Assembly (NCBI GenBank): GCA_012295275.1
Contig: CM022675.1
Location: 2,053,388-2,117,387 of the forward strand
From: Chrysomallon squamiferum
Taxonomy: Eukaryota; Mollusca; Gastropoda; Neomphalida; Peltospiridae
Length of the DNA: 64,000 nt
Direction of reading: 5' to 3'
Below are positions 40,192 to 53,075 of the stretch, one piece after another. The stretch's first letter is position 1. Every line of letters starts with the position of its first letter. The position numbers and the translations under genes are program-made. The notes under the pieces are model-generated. The model was given only the letters and a program-made list of their open reading frames with translations, had not been told where the DNA came from and did not search any database.

Positions 40192-41065
40192 GTTATTGTA
40201 AGATCCTGACTTTTTTAATGATGTAACATTTAATTACAGGTTTTACCGATTTATTGTTACTACTACTACTACTGCTACTGCTACTACTATTAGTATTATT
40301 TTTAGTAGTAGTACTAGTACTAGTAGTAATAGTATATAGATACATATGTATAGATACGTACATACACTGACATCCATGTATTTCATATTCTGTTTATTTC
40401 CGACGAAATCGATAATTATTTATTTATATCTCCACACACTTGAAAACTTGTACTTGACAGGAGCGTAAAACACTACTACTACTACTACAAGTACAACTAC
40501 TACTACTACTACTGCTACCACTACTACTACTAATAATAATAATAAAGAAAAGAAAAAGAAAGAAAAAGACAACAAACAAAAAATCTTCCTTTTCCTATGA
40601 CATAATGATGATGATCATATGATATTTCTTACCATCACATATAATTCCAATATCTTCATCCCCGCAGTCATCATCACAGTCACTAATACTCCAGGTTATA
40701 CAATCATTTACATCTCTTTCCAGTCCATAACACCTTAAACGACCGCTGAAAACTTTACCACTTCCACCTCTAACGAAACCTTTACCACGAGGCACGCCAA
40801 ACGCTCTGTTAGAAACACACACAGAAATCTGATCATAACAGCTAACAAATGATTTACATTTATATGTTTCTTTTCATTTCAAATTTATTTTCTACCACTA
40901 TTATGTGCATTTCAGAACATTGTGCTACTGCACGAAATCGTTAATACAGTATTACCCAGATAAGATTACACATTTTTGTTAAGATACTGCTTTAACTTAT
41001 ATCCATTTAGTTAGATTTACTGGATATAACACAGTTTACATCAATAAAAAAACAACAACAAAAAA

Positions 41066-41162
<97 letters not shown>

Positions 41163-41885
41163 AACAACACACAGATCGATAATCTTAATCTCATCTTAGG
41201 ATTTCTATATATATATAATTACATTTATTTACTTATTTAATTGTTTGTTTATGTATTTATTTAAATAAATATAGTGCTAATTATTTCCTAGTTGTTTTTG
41301 ATACTTAGTATTGGTGGATATCATACGGAAGTGTTTGTAATTCACTTACTTGTTGAATCCGATATTCCTACACACTGTAGTGGCTTCGTAGAAGTCGAAA
41401 GAATCAGTATGCAGTCTGCCCCATTCACCTTTGTACAAAACTTCTACACGACCTTCTTTAGTTGTATTACCATCAGCCAGACGAACACTCACTTCATAAC
41501 AAAATAGTAAACATAAATAATAATTCATAGAAAATTCCCAAGAATTCGTTAGGAAATGGGAAAGTAGTTTGAAAATGGGTAAGTCGACAGTTTTAAGTCA
41601 AGAATAAATACTGAAACAATTCAGAAACATAAAATAAATAATTAAAGTCTATAGTTATAATGTAGTACATATATATGTTTTACCTGGTTCAATGTCGGCA
41701 GTCTTTTCTGGTACGTTTGCTGTCAAGTCTGAGAATACAACAAAAATAACAAAAATAAATACATGAATAAATAAGTAAAAAAGCTAAAGCACCTCAAAAA
41801 ACAAACAAAAAAAACAACAAAAAAAACAACAACCGAAGATGACGCGAAATCAGAATTAATTAATGACAGCTGTTATTACTATGAC

Positions 41886-41970
<85 letters not shown>

Positions 41971-42388
41971 ATGAAGTTCACTATGGAAACAACAACTTGT
42001 TCCTACTTGTAGTAAACTCAAATGTAAGTTCTTCATCTAAAGATACAGCTGCTGATTCTGAAACTGAAGACCCGTCTTTGAGGTTGATGTTGAACTGGGC
42101 AAGCGGGGAGTCTATTGAGTTGACTGTGTTTGTAATATTCTGTGTGTCTCTGTAAAATAACATCAAGAGCTATTCCAGATATATGCAATTAATATCCAAA
42201 CTTTCCACCGTGTTAATAATCTTATACAAATTAACAAATCGTCTTTTTGTGTAATATCCCAAAGTAAAATATTAATACTTGAAATGGAATGTTCAATGCA
42301 TTAATTTCATCTTTACTGAAATGTTAATTCAGTATTAACCGCAATTGTAAGTAAAGTTATAGACATTCCAGGAAAGAAAGAAAGAAAC

Positions 42389-42434
<46 letters not shown>

Positions 42435-42798
42435 TATAACTAACCTTTCAATTTCTTTGGTTGTTATCACTTTGGTGACAGTCACGGTTACGACATCGGT
42501 GTTTTTTTCACTACAAGTGACAGAGACTTTTGTATCGAAGTTTGTCATGTACTTTTCACTGAACTGAATGATCACATCTCGAGTTCGACCTCCATTTACC
42601 TTAAGAACGAGTCACAATTACACGAGTTATGTTCAATCAATGTCTAATACCACTTTGTACAAAGATAACAACAAATATTTTTGAAAACAATTTTTCTGAT
42701 CTTATAATTCCACAAATACACAAAATTTTAAATCTATTTATTTAAACAATTTGTGGAAGTAGCTAAGTATTTAAACATATTTCATTAAGAAAAAATCA

Positions 42799-42837
<39 letters not shown>

Positions 42838-43135
42838 AAAGAAAGAAAAAAGTAAACTAAGAATTATAAAAATAATGAACAAAACTAACCTGAGTCACCC
42901 CTCCACATTCAGGATCCTTAACGTTCAGAACCACGCCCTGCTTTCCCGAGGGTAGATCTGATGACGTGAATTTGCAACCTGGAGCGTCTTTTTCACCTTT
43001 AGCATAGACGACACCACTGAATGTTCCAGCAGGATTAATCATAATCATCATAGAACTTTTCTGACAGGAAACATCATCTGCAAATATTAAGATTAGCATT
43101 TGTTAGCAGAAATAATCATGATGATTGTGATGATG

Positions 43136-43204
<69 letters not shown>

Positions 43205-44342
43205 ATTATAATAATAAAGAAAGCGTATTTGGTATCAAATAATAATATTAAGCTTCGTTTCAGATTAATTTAAATCAGATCATGAATCTCACTGTGTTTA
43301 GTGACAGTTTAAATCTGTTATAAACTTAAATAGTATGTTACTATTATATTTTTGTTATTTATTTATTTATTTTACATTACTTTACTGGGAGGTGAAAAGT
43401 ATAGTAAATAACAGCAATCTAAGTTAATATAAACGCACACACATATATACATACATACATATATTACATAAATATAATAAATGAGCATACTGAAAACAAT
43501 TGGAATATCATCTACCCTTCATTGCTACATAAAAACAGTGGTAGATATAAAAATAAGTATTATTTTGTTAAGTAGAATGAATTACTCACATCTTTTGTTT
43601 TCACAGTGGTCACCATAGAAACCAGGAGGACAGAAACACGTCTTGTTTCCATTATTGTTGTAACAGATACCTCCATCAGAGCCACAAGAGTCAGTCTGAT
43701 TGGTACACGGACTTGAACCACTCAAACCTGAAAACACAAATTTCGTATCTGTCATGATATGAAAAAAACAGAAAAAACCCAAAACTACCTATACCTTCTT
43801 TTTTTTTGATGATATCATTGAAGTTACCCACACTTGACATATTAGAATTACAATACTGACTTGTCTCCAGCTCACAGTTGTAGCCAGTGTAGTCATTTCC
43901 ACAGTCACAGGTGCCGTCATTTTGACAAGTTTTATTATTAGCACAATCCTGACCCTGTCGTCTGCAGTCGAAGTATTCTTCACCTGTAAACAACATTTTA
44001 ACATAGGATAACTTTCATGACTGAAAATTGTTATTGAATAAAAGAAAGAAAAAATACATATGTGACAGATTTTACTTTAAATTGCAATAGAGGTAGGAGG
44101 AATAGTAGTAATAATAATAATAATAATAATAAAATAGAAGAGAATAGACGTTAGGAAGAATAATGTGGAGATAACCAGTAAACATGACAACTGTTGTGAC
44201 CAGTATGAAATAAAGAAAGCAGCATATCGAAATTATAGTCATCAAAATTTTTGTTTCAAATTTTATTTATTTATTTATTTAGAAATATTAATCATTATTT
44301 TACTTTTATTAATCAGTATTATATAGGTTTTTTCACTGTTCA

Positions 44343-44410
<68 letters not shown>

Positions 44411-44702
44411 GCGTATTTAATTACTGAAGTCGTCTTGTTCTTAACCCTATTTCACCATGTAAACCAAAAAATATATATCATCATTTAAAGGAATTCTTTC
44501 TAAAATATTAATGTTATAATTTGAATGATGTATTTGTTTTTAATATTTTGTTCCACTGTGTGAACTATCTATTTTCAAATTCCCCTTCTTTTTGTGACAA
44601 CAGACACATACAATATTTCTATAAAGAAACAGAGACGAAAATAAAGTTACCTCGAGTGATGGAACAACTTAGCAGTAGCAGATAGACGAAAGATATCCAC
44701 AT
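34465..44702 (-). CDS. Gene 2, complete: EGF-EGF-ZP membrane receptor with four SRCR domains inside ZP-C
   Basis: Nineteen coding exons, read 5' to 3': 44702-44651, 43983-43828, 43727-43590, 43077-42890, 42599-42445, 42149-42007, 41728-41684, 41491-41350, 40805-40633, 40039-39880, 39583-39432, 39191-39035, 38728-38556, 38339-38183, 37040-36874, 36020-35927, 35447-35282, 34925-34808, 34622-34465. All have AG/GT borders and compatible phases; total 2,694 nt including TAA, 897 residues. The start is the ATG of MWISFVYLLLLSCSITR, a clear signal peptide. Approximate residues: EGF 18-69 and 70-115; ZP-N 116-229 with its four Cys; ZP linker and first ZP-C strand 230-277; spacer 278-292; SRCR1-4 at 293-397, 398-501, 502-611 and 612-719; rest of ZP-C 720-806; furin-type site RKRR at 817-820; transmembrane helix 866-890; tail RKKKSNQ. 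Many N-glycosylation sequons (NKT, NQT, NIT, NMT, NET, NAT, NVT). ZP proteins of this type polymerise outside the cell after cleavage, and SRCR domains bind ligands. The odd point is the SRCR block splitting ZP-C. Confidence 0.88.
37437..38205 (-). repeat. Minisatellite built from the splice donor of SRCR4 exon a
   Basis: About 13 units of roughly 61 bp. Each repeats the last codons of exon 14 (CRMLGFTK), its donor and the first intron bases; the true exon end is the unit at highest coordinates (38183). Some units keep the donor (AA-GTAAGT), others have it altered to AATTACG. Each unit also has an upstream CTGCAG, so many could act as micro-exons. Confidence 0.85.
40095..40198 (+). repeat. 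(ATT)n tract in gene 2 intron 9
   Basis: ATT run just upstream of SRCR2 exon a; the gene 3 counterpart at 58484-58577 has ATC interruptions and a T run. Confidence 0.93.
41069..41160 (+). repeat. (GA)n tract in gene 2 intron 8
   Basis: Lies between SRCR1 exons a and b; counterpart in gene 3 at 59463-59563. Confidence 0.95.
41885..41970 (+). repeat. (ATT)n microsatellite in gene 2 intron 6
   Basis: Pure ATT tract ending 37 bp from the weak exon 6 donor. Confidence 0.95.
42801..42835 (+). repeat. Poly-A run in gene 2 intron 4
   Basis: About 35 A, equal to a T run on the transcribed strand, followed by the exon 4 donor region; gene 3 counterpart near 61488-61519. Confidence 0.9.
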
Positions 44703-44714
44703 ATTTACTTTATA
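44651..44714 (-). other. Signal-peptide exon of gene 2, with a likely upstream 5' UTR intron
   Basis: The ATG lies 12 nt after CTTTTCAG, a good splice acceptor, so a non-coding first exon probably lies farther upstream (higher coordinates). The donor after CTCGAG is GTAACT, leaving phase 1. The same arrangement is present at 11995-12058 and 63433-63496. The 5' UTR exon and promoter were not located. A block conserved in all three copies about 0.4-0.5 kb upstream (near 12.45, 45.13 and 63.94 kb) contains an inverted CCAAT motif and could be regulatory. Confidence 0.6.
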
Positions 44715-45419
44715 CTGAAAAGAAGATTAAATAAATAAACAAACAAAAAAAACAAAACAACTAATAAATTAAAAATAAATAAATAAATAAATACCTATGA
44801 TGTTATATTTTATGAATAGTATTGTGTATGCTTATGTGTGTCTGTGTGTACCTGTCAAATATAGGTGATAATCAAACATACGTCATAAAACAATAGAGTA
44901 TTAACACAATCATTAACTGTTATGAATCACATTTTTTTCTTAAAATCGTAGTTTTATGTGTTGTACACAGCAATATGCATTACTACATACGTACTTACAG
45001 ACATACATACATAAACAAAAAATAGTACACACAAATCTGGAGAATTGGCGCAGACTGACCCCTTACCAAATTTTCTAATTTGACTGCTATGTAATAGCTG
45101 GTACAGTCACTGTTCAAGTTAAACAAGCCGAGTTGCAGTGGTGAGTGTATGGACCAATCGAGAAATCAAAGTTAATAGAGCTTCTCAGTTGGTGTTTTAT
45201 GATCAGATAGTTAGTTTTTAAAATAGCTTTTAAGATGATTTGCATACGTTTGCTATTTCATGAGGTAAATCAGAACCCATAAATGAGATTAAATCCGATG
45301 AAAAAGACGCCAGATGATCTTGGATTCACTTCACGAATATACAGTAACGTGAAAATATCATTACACTACAACATGCACATTTACAGATGTCCTTGCATAC
45401 GCACGTCCTGAAACTGTAC

Positions 45420-46165
45420 AAACACATTGACTGAAGTAATGTACATATGTATTCCTACAAACTGTACAAACACATTGACTGAAGTAATGTATATATGTAT
45501 TTAGAGAAAGTGGACACTAAAGAAATTATACAAATTACATTGACTGAAGTAATGTACACATGTATATTTACAGAAAGTGGACACTAAAGAAGTTATCATA
45601 CAAATTACATTGACTGAAGTAATGTATATATGTATTTAGAGAAAGTGGACACTAAATAAATTATACAAATTACATTGACTGAAGTAATGTACATGTATAT
45701 TTACAGAAAGTGGACACTAAAAAGTAATTTTACAAATTACATTTACTGAAGTAATATACCCATGTATTTACAGAAAGTGGACACTAAATAAGTTATACAA
45801 ATTACATTGACTGAAGTAATGTACATATATATTTAGAGAAAGTGTACACTAAAGTAATTTTACAAATTACATTTACTGAAGTAATATACCCATGTATTTA
45901 CAGAAAGTGGACACTAAATAAGTTATACAAATTACATTGACTGAAGTAATGTACATATATATTTAGAGAAAGTGTACACTAAAGTAATTTTACAAATTAA
46001 TTTTTACTGAAGTAATATACCCATGTATTTACAGAAACTGGACACTAAATAAGTTATACAAATTACATTAACTAAAGTAATGTACATATGTATTTACAGA
46101 AAGTTAACACTAAAGAAGTTATACAAATTACATTAACTAAAGTAATGTACATGTGTATTTACATA
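45420..46165 (+). repeat. 62-65 bp minisatellite in the 5' flank of gene 2
   Basis: Counterpart of 12769-13525; its first units differ (a TATTCCTACAAACTG variant), showing turnover since duplication. Confidence 0.85.
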
Positions 46166-47086
46166 AGTTTTAAATTTCACTCACAAAATATCACCTGCTT
46201 TTATTGTAAAATATTAATGCAATCAGGAAATTAAAACACACACACACACAGACAGAGAGACACACACACACACACACAAACACAATCACACACAGAACAC
46301 TACCCAACAAACAGCAAGCCATTCACGACCAGTGAAGCATTTTCGTAGAGCAGTAGACGCGAGATGTCTCGAGGTAAAACTGTTTGTATGTCTAACAAGA
46401 ACTACAAGATTCCATGTATTATTATCTACACACAAATGAGAGACTTACAATTGTAACACCTGCAAGAGTTAGGTAATCTTAGGACGATGTTTTAGTCTAG
46501 TTTTTAATATTTTCTTAAACACAGTTACAAATATCTGAAAAGTGTCAGCTTGTGTCTCAAAAATAAATAAATAAATAAATAAATAAACTAATCAGAAAAA
46601 GTATCATAGAGAATTAACATATAATAATAAAATGAATTGAAAATAATAATACAAAATAGCGCTAACCTGAAATGGAATAGAATATACTGAAATGAACAAC
46701 AATAACAAACTGAAAAACAGAGGTATAGATAGACACAAAGAAAACAGATATATAAAGAAGCAGATAGATGCATAGGTGTATACACTGAAAGAGTGTAGGT
46801 TGGTAGGTAGGTGGGTACTCAAGAATGAATAACATAGGTAACCAGATTCAAAAAAAAAAAAAAAAAAAAAAATTTTTCATACAAAATTATCACACATAAA
46901 GAAATGAGTTATGGAGGAAAAGGTCAAGATGATCTTCAAACACAACTGACTGAATTTGAATGTTTAACTGTTCTTTAATTTTAAGTAAATCAGCTTTGGT
47001 GTAAAACAGGAATCAAAGAAATCTACGATCTATTTTTGGACATCCATAAGACACATACAACTGGTAAAAAGTGTTTCTAATAATAT

Positions 47087-47213
<127 letters not shown>

Positions 47214-49132
47214 CGCAGTACTAATATGCTAAATATATAAATAACACAGATACATTTAGACTAAGGTAAAGACGAAGAAAATAGAATAGAAGAGAAGATA
47301 ATAAATAAACTATTTTTGGTGTACTGATCCTTTTTTATATTTCCTCTGTGTTTGGCAAACAATGTTTTATTTTTCATGAGACTAAAAGTAATAAAATGCA
47401 ACAAAAATAAAATAAAATTAAATTAAATAATAAATATAAATATATTACTCACAAATGTGGCTGAAACAATGTGTAAAAATAAATTAATAACTAATATACT
47501 TTTCTACTTGAAATAATATCAGAAAACAAAGAGTACATATTAACAGATACATTCAAGTATTGATTCTTTGTTCTGTACTGTGTTGTTAATTGACTGTTTA
47601 CACCATTCGTCTGAAAATACAATTTCGTGTCATCTCGTAATCCACTCTACCATAAGATGTGTTTTCTTTACTCTGTAATCAAACACCAGAAGATCTAATT
47701 ATGACAAAACTTTATTTATTGTCGTGTTGTTAATTTACTGTTTACATGAAATGCCTAGAACTCTCAGAGACAGTCTGTGTATTAACTTATGTCACTGTAA
47801 CATTCTTACTGTGCACTTTTAGAAAGAAAACAATGAGAAAAGACGTTATTCAGAAGTATATATTATCATATATTCACTGGTCCAAAATGAGTCTTAGTAT
47901 TAACATTAGTGTTAGTGTAGCAGTTGTAGTAGTAGTAGTAGCAGCAGTAAGTGTAGCAGCACTGTTTACATAATATAGATTTCCTGACGTATCACAAAAT
48001 ATAAAATTAGTGACTTATACATTTATTGAAGTAAAATACAAAAACACACACACACACACATATACACATACACACACACACATATATATATGTATATGGA
48101 AATGCGAATTGAACGTACCTTGTTATTGTAACACTCTAACCGTGTGATGTGTTTGGAAAGAAATGTAAAAATGTGTATTACGCTTTTCACTATTTTTGGG
48201 ATAAAAAAAAAAAAAGATGACTTCAATGCATCACCGACTTTAAATCATATGTCATGTGAAGTCATAACTACTGTATACAAACATTTCTTTTTTTCTTTTA
48301 TTATTATTATTATTTTTATTATTATTGGGATTTTGTCTTGAGTTTTTATTTCTTGTTTGGTTGATTTCTTGGTCAAATTTGTGACTAAGAAAACCACGAG
48401 GATGAATTATCTGTATGATAAAAGAGGTTAACGAGCTAAAAGAGAACACAAACTTGTCTGATAGTATTAAACACGATTAAATGCACGTACGTCAATCATT
48501 TAGTGTTTTCCACCTGAATTCCCTTTTAAAAATAGATATGTTTTAAAGTTGTAACAGTCGTATCTAAATCTTATAATCTCTGTGTTATTTAATTTGGTAA
48601 ATTATGTGTTTAGTGTTGAGTCAGTGAGAATTCTAAGTTTAACTCATTTGTTCTTAAAGATAAATTTTAAAAAGTTTTATTTAATTGCTAATTTATTTCT
48701 GACCGAGTGGAAATCATATATTTATCTCATGTTTTAATTTTGAATAAGTGAGAACGATGTTTATTCACAGCACTAAAACAGAAATGCACCTAAACAAACA
48801 TACACACACAGACATGCACACAAAGCTGATATTTATAGATATATGTACGCATGTGTGTATAGTAATAAAATCTTAATGATAGAGATAACGACTGGCGACG
48901 TGTCGAGGATAACCTGTTTGTGTTCGTGGAATAAAAGATACAAGAACCGAGGTATTACGCACAATTTTACGTATAATATACGGAAATCTTACAAAAACTG
49001 CATGTATAATGTACATGGGCGACAGACCTCATACAAACTAAGTGATTTCAATAAAACTCCAGGATCACATTTATATAATGCCCAGCACATGGGGCGTGTC
49101 TCTAAACAAACAAACAAACAAATAAATAAATA

Positions 49133-49168
<36 letters not shown>

Positions 49169-49239
49169 AAATGCTACTACTACTACTACTACTACTACTA
49201 TTACTACTACTGTTACTACTGCTACCACTACCACTACTG

Positions 49240-49271
<32 letters not shown>

Positions 49272-50227
49272 GCTACTACTACTAAATAATAATGATAACA
49301 CTTTATCTTCTATTACTTCTGTTATTAATACATATATTACAACTACTATTTTTACTGTTTACCTACTACATCTATGAATTCTGCTGCCATTACTTCTACT
49401 CCTACTACAACTACTAGAGCTACCACTACTGGATGTAGTCATACATGACTAAACAACGACTTAGCAGACGAGTTAGAAACAAAGACTGTGACACAGACTT
49501 TACACGTATAATGAAAGACAGTCTCAAGATAAAGTATTACAGATATGTCCGCGGATGCAGATTTCAATGTATTTCAGTTTGATTTATGATTAATTATTCT
49601 CTACTTTAAAAAAAAGAAAACATATAGAAAATGCCTTTTATACAAACAGTTATTATCATATATTGACAGACCTAAATGAGTGTTAGTATTAGCATTAGTG
49701 TTAGAATCAATCGTAATAGTAGTAGTAGTAGTAGTAGTAGTAATGCATTTAAATGCGTACAAACATATTCATTGCAATGTTTACGTGAACCTACCTTGTT
49801 TCTTGTGACACTCAGAAATGAAACTTTGTCCTCACTTACACAGTTCTCGTTCTGTTTCTCCCTACATTTGTTTGTTTTTCTATCTCATTGTCGTTTCGTA
49901 TAATTTGATATTTTAATTAGTTATTTTTGTATTTGCTATGTATTTACTTGTATGATATTTTGTTAGGGTTAACGCACTTTTTTCTCATTCTGTTTCTCCC
50001 TTCAAATGTGTTTTTCTCTACCTTATTGTCGTTTCGTATAATTTGATATTTTAATTAGTTATTTTTCTATTTGCTATGTTTTTTACTTGTATGATATTTT
50101 GTTAGTGTTAAGGCACTTTTTTTTCTCTGCTTTTAGCTTCTAGTCAATATATCTGTCCGTGTAACCTTTTTTGTATTAATTTTGTTTTTATGATAACTAT
50201 TAATGTTTCGTTTTAATACGAAATACG

Positions 50228-50261
<34 letters not shown>

Positions 50262-50680
50262 AATAGTAATAATAATAATAAGAAGAAGAAGAATCATAAA
50301 TTTGCATATGTAACGCCTTGTCACAGTAATAAAAATATAGCAAATACTAATGGCTGATAGATATTTTTAAAAACAAACACATTTTTATTTTGAATAGTGT
50401 AGACACATTCATCTGAAAATACAATTTCGTGTCACACGCTAACACCTGCAGATATAATATCTATCTTAATTGTTTTTTGTAATATCAAGCCTAAGTTAAC
50501 ATCGTAATTTATTTTGAAAGTCTCTCAGTGCAATCTCTGAAAGCTCTCACAATCTGTGCAGAAAGAGCTCGGAATTTTTATACAATGTCAAGATGATCAG
50601 AGAGGCGTGAAAACAGACGTCTTTTTTCGCTTCTTTTGTTTTTGCTTATTAATATAGTCACTGAGGTTACTCCTTTCTTG

Positions 50681-50791
50681 TTTGTCTTGATGGCGGAACG
50701 GTAATGTCGTCCGCCTTTGGAGTGCGGGAGAATGGGTGCCATACGTTCGTGTCTCGTCAGCGACATCGTATGAGGTTTGTGAGGTCTGACT
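50681..50791 (+). mobile_element. Diverged tRNA-derived SINE-like element, duplicate
   Basis: Matches 18020-18130 as part of the 13.7 kb duplicated block. Confidence 0.4.
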
Positions 50792-51281
50792 AATTCAGTA
50801 GTAAAATAGTCAAGTATTGAATGTCACTGCGAGCTTTAAAAATAAAACACTAAGCTACATTTTAAAACGACAATCTGCACATTGTTAATATATATATATG
50901 TTAGGAATAAACAAAACAAAAACTATAAGTAAATATTTGGATAATGCAGCTACGAGGACGAATACATATTTTTATACCTATTTAAGATGCTTTCGTTAGA
51001 TAAATCAAATAGTAATAGAGATCACTGGCTGAGAGATATATATAATAACTAACTTTTGATTGATTGGTATATTCTTAATTGACCTGCAGATACAACTCCG
51101 TGTACCATCCTAACACCCGCAGAGATAATATCTATCTCAAAGCATTTCTTTTTTACTCTATAGAAATCAGAGGCATGCAATATGAAGCTTAATTCAAAGT
51201 CGTAATTTATTTTGAAAGTTATTCAGTGCAGTGTCTGAAAGCTCTCACAATCTGTGTAGAACGTATATTATGTGATAACAA

Positions 51282-51327
<46 letters not shown>

Positions 51328-51331
51328 TTCT

Positions 51332-51367
<36 letters not shown>

Positions 51368-51368
51368 C

Positions 51369-51421
<53 letters not shown>

Positions 51422-52518
51422 TTATTACCTTTTAACTTTAAAATTAAGACTTTTGGTAAATAACATCAAATATACAGTAGCATTATTAGTACCATTAGAG
51501 GTAGTAGTAGTAGAGTTATTAATGGTAATAGTAATAGTAGTTGCTGTTCTGGTAGCAATAGGCATATTAGTCACAACAGTATTAGTATCAGTTATAATTG
51601 TAGGATGCTGGTTATTTTAGTGCTACTGGTAAAAGTATTAGGAGTTGAAGTCGTCATTTCAGTATTATAATTAGTAGGTAGACATAGAACTGGCAGTATG
51701 AGAAATGGTAGGAGTAGGATTAGTGGTAGCTGTAGTATTCGAAATAATTGTTGCAGTAAAAATAACGAACAAATAGCAACGCATACACAACCACTGAACC
51801 CTGTCCGTAGAGCAGTAGATGTGAGATGTCTCGAGGTAAAACTGTTTGTGTGACTACAAAAACTACAAGAATCGATGTGTTATTTATTATCTAAGCACAA
51901 ATGTGAGACTTACTCTCGTAACACCTGGATGAGTTTAGGCAATCTTAGCAGGATGTTTTAGTCTCCTGTGTTAATATTTTCGTAAACACAGTTAAAAGTA
52001 TAACTGTAAAGTATCTTCTGCTTCTGTCTTAAAACACAAAACATATATAAATAAAATAAAATAAATTGAAACGAAGAAACAAAAAACTAATGGAAATACT
52101 AATACTAGTTCAAGTTCTAATAATAACATAATATCTATATATATATATATATTGACGGTAAACCATGTTGTTGTTTTTCTATCTTACGTAGTAGGCCCTT
52201 AGCTAAACACTAATACGTCCTCGTTCAAGAGGTGGAAAATGTTCTCAGAGATAGGTGTTTCTTTAACTTAGGAAGTTGGTCGTAACTTATGTACTAAGCT
52301 ACGGATGGCAATTTAGTTTATACGTACTTGTAGTATTCGCTGGCAGCTATTTTTTATTTACTGATTACAAGATTCTTTATTGTTGTACTATTAAGATACA
52401 TTTTTTGAAAATGTATATACGAAACCCACTATTCTTGATATTACTATTGTAAATGTAACACATAATTGCAGATGAATTATTTTGTTTGATAGTTAAAACA
52501 GAAATGTTGAACTGTACT

Positions 52519-52897
52519 GTTTCAGAGTTAACAATTGAATGTTGGAATGTTGTGTTTCAGAGCAAAAAATGAAATGTTTAAATGCTGTGTGTTTCAGAGT
52601 TAAAAATGAAATGTTGTGCATTTAAGAGTTAAAAACAAAATGTTGAAATGTTGTTTCAGAGTTAAAAACAAAATGTTGAAATGTTGTGTTTCAGAGTTAG
52701 AATGTATAAATGTTGTGTTTCAGAGTTAGAATGTTGAAGTGTTGTGTTTCAGAGTTAGAATATTGAAATGTTGTGTTTCAGAGTTAGAATGTTGAAATGT
52801 TGTGTTTCAGAGTTAGAATGTTGAAATGTTGTGTTTCAGAGTTAGAATATTGAAATGTTGTGTTTCACAGTTAGAATGTTGAAATGTTATGTCTCAG
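52519..52897 (+). repeat. RhoGAP-acceptor minisatellite, second copy
   Basis: Same array as 19852-20228 with a near-identical unit order, leading into the RhoGAP exon at 52898. Confidence 0.82.
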
Positions 52898-53075
52898 AGT
52901 TGCGGAGATGAAGGAGAAGACGATGATGAGTGCTGAGAACCTGGCTATCGTGTTTGCGCCGACGTTGCTGAGGCCGCTTGAAACAGACCCCATGATCAGT
53001 CTGACGTCTGCCATGTTTGAACAGAAAGTCATAGAACTGATGCTTCTCAACTACAAAGATATATTTTCTAAATGA
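52898..53075 (+). CDS. Terminal exon of a RhoGAP-domain protein, second copy
   Basis: Identical in predicted protein to the exon at 20229-20406, with the same acceptor-derived minisatellite upstream and the same stop. It belongs to the second copy of the 13.7 kb block. Conservation of the frame between copies says little, because the surrounding non-coding DNA is also nearly identical. Confidence 0.68.

Larger units (their letters stand above)
36874..41728 (-). other. SRCR cassette of gene 2: exons 7-15, nested in the ZP-C module
   Basis: Nine exons: a 45-nt spacer exon (41728-41684) and four SRCR domains, each split over two exons with phases 1-2-1. The cassette enters and leaves in phase 1, so it can be included or skipped without a frameshift. 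Joining exon 6 directly to exon 16 gives an uninterrupted ZP-C sequence, LTFEFTT-K-PESGTLRVESC. SRCR2 and SRCR4 keep six Cys in the group A pattern. SRCR3 lacks both the WGxxC cysteine and its usual partner. SRCR1 lacks the WGxxC cysteine and has an extra SDCDDDC cluster. Domain calls rest on motifs such as VRLxDG, GRVEV, WGTVC, VxCRxLGF and HHEDDAGMKC. Confidence 0.85.
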
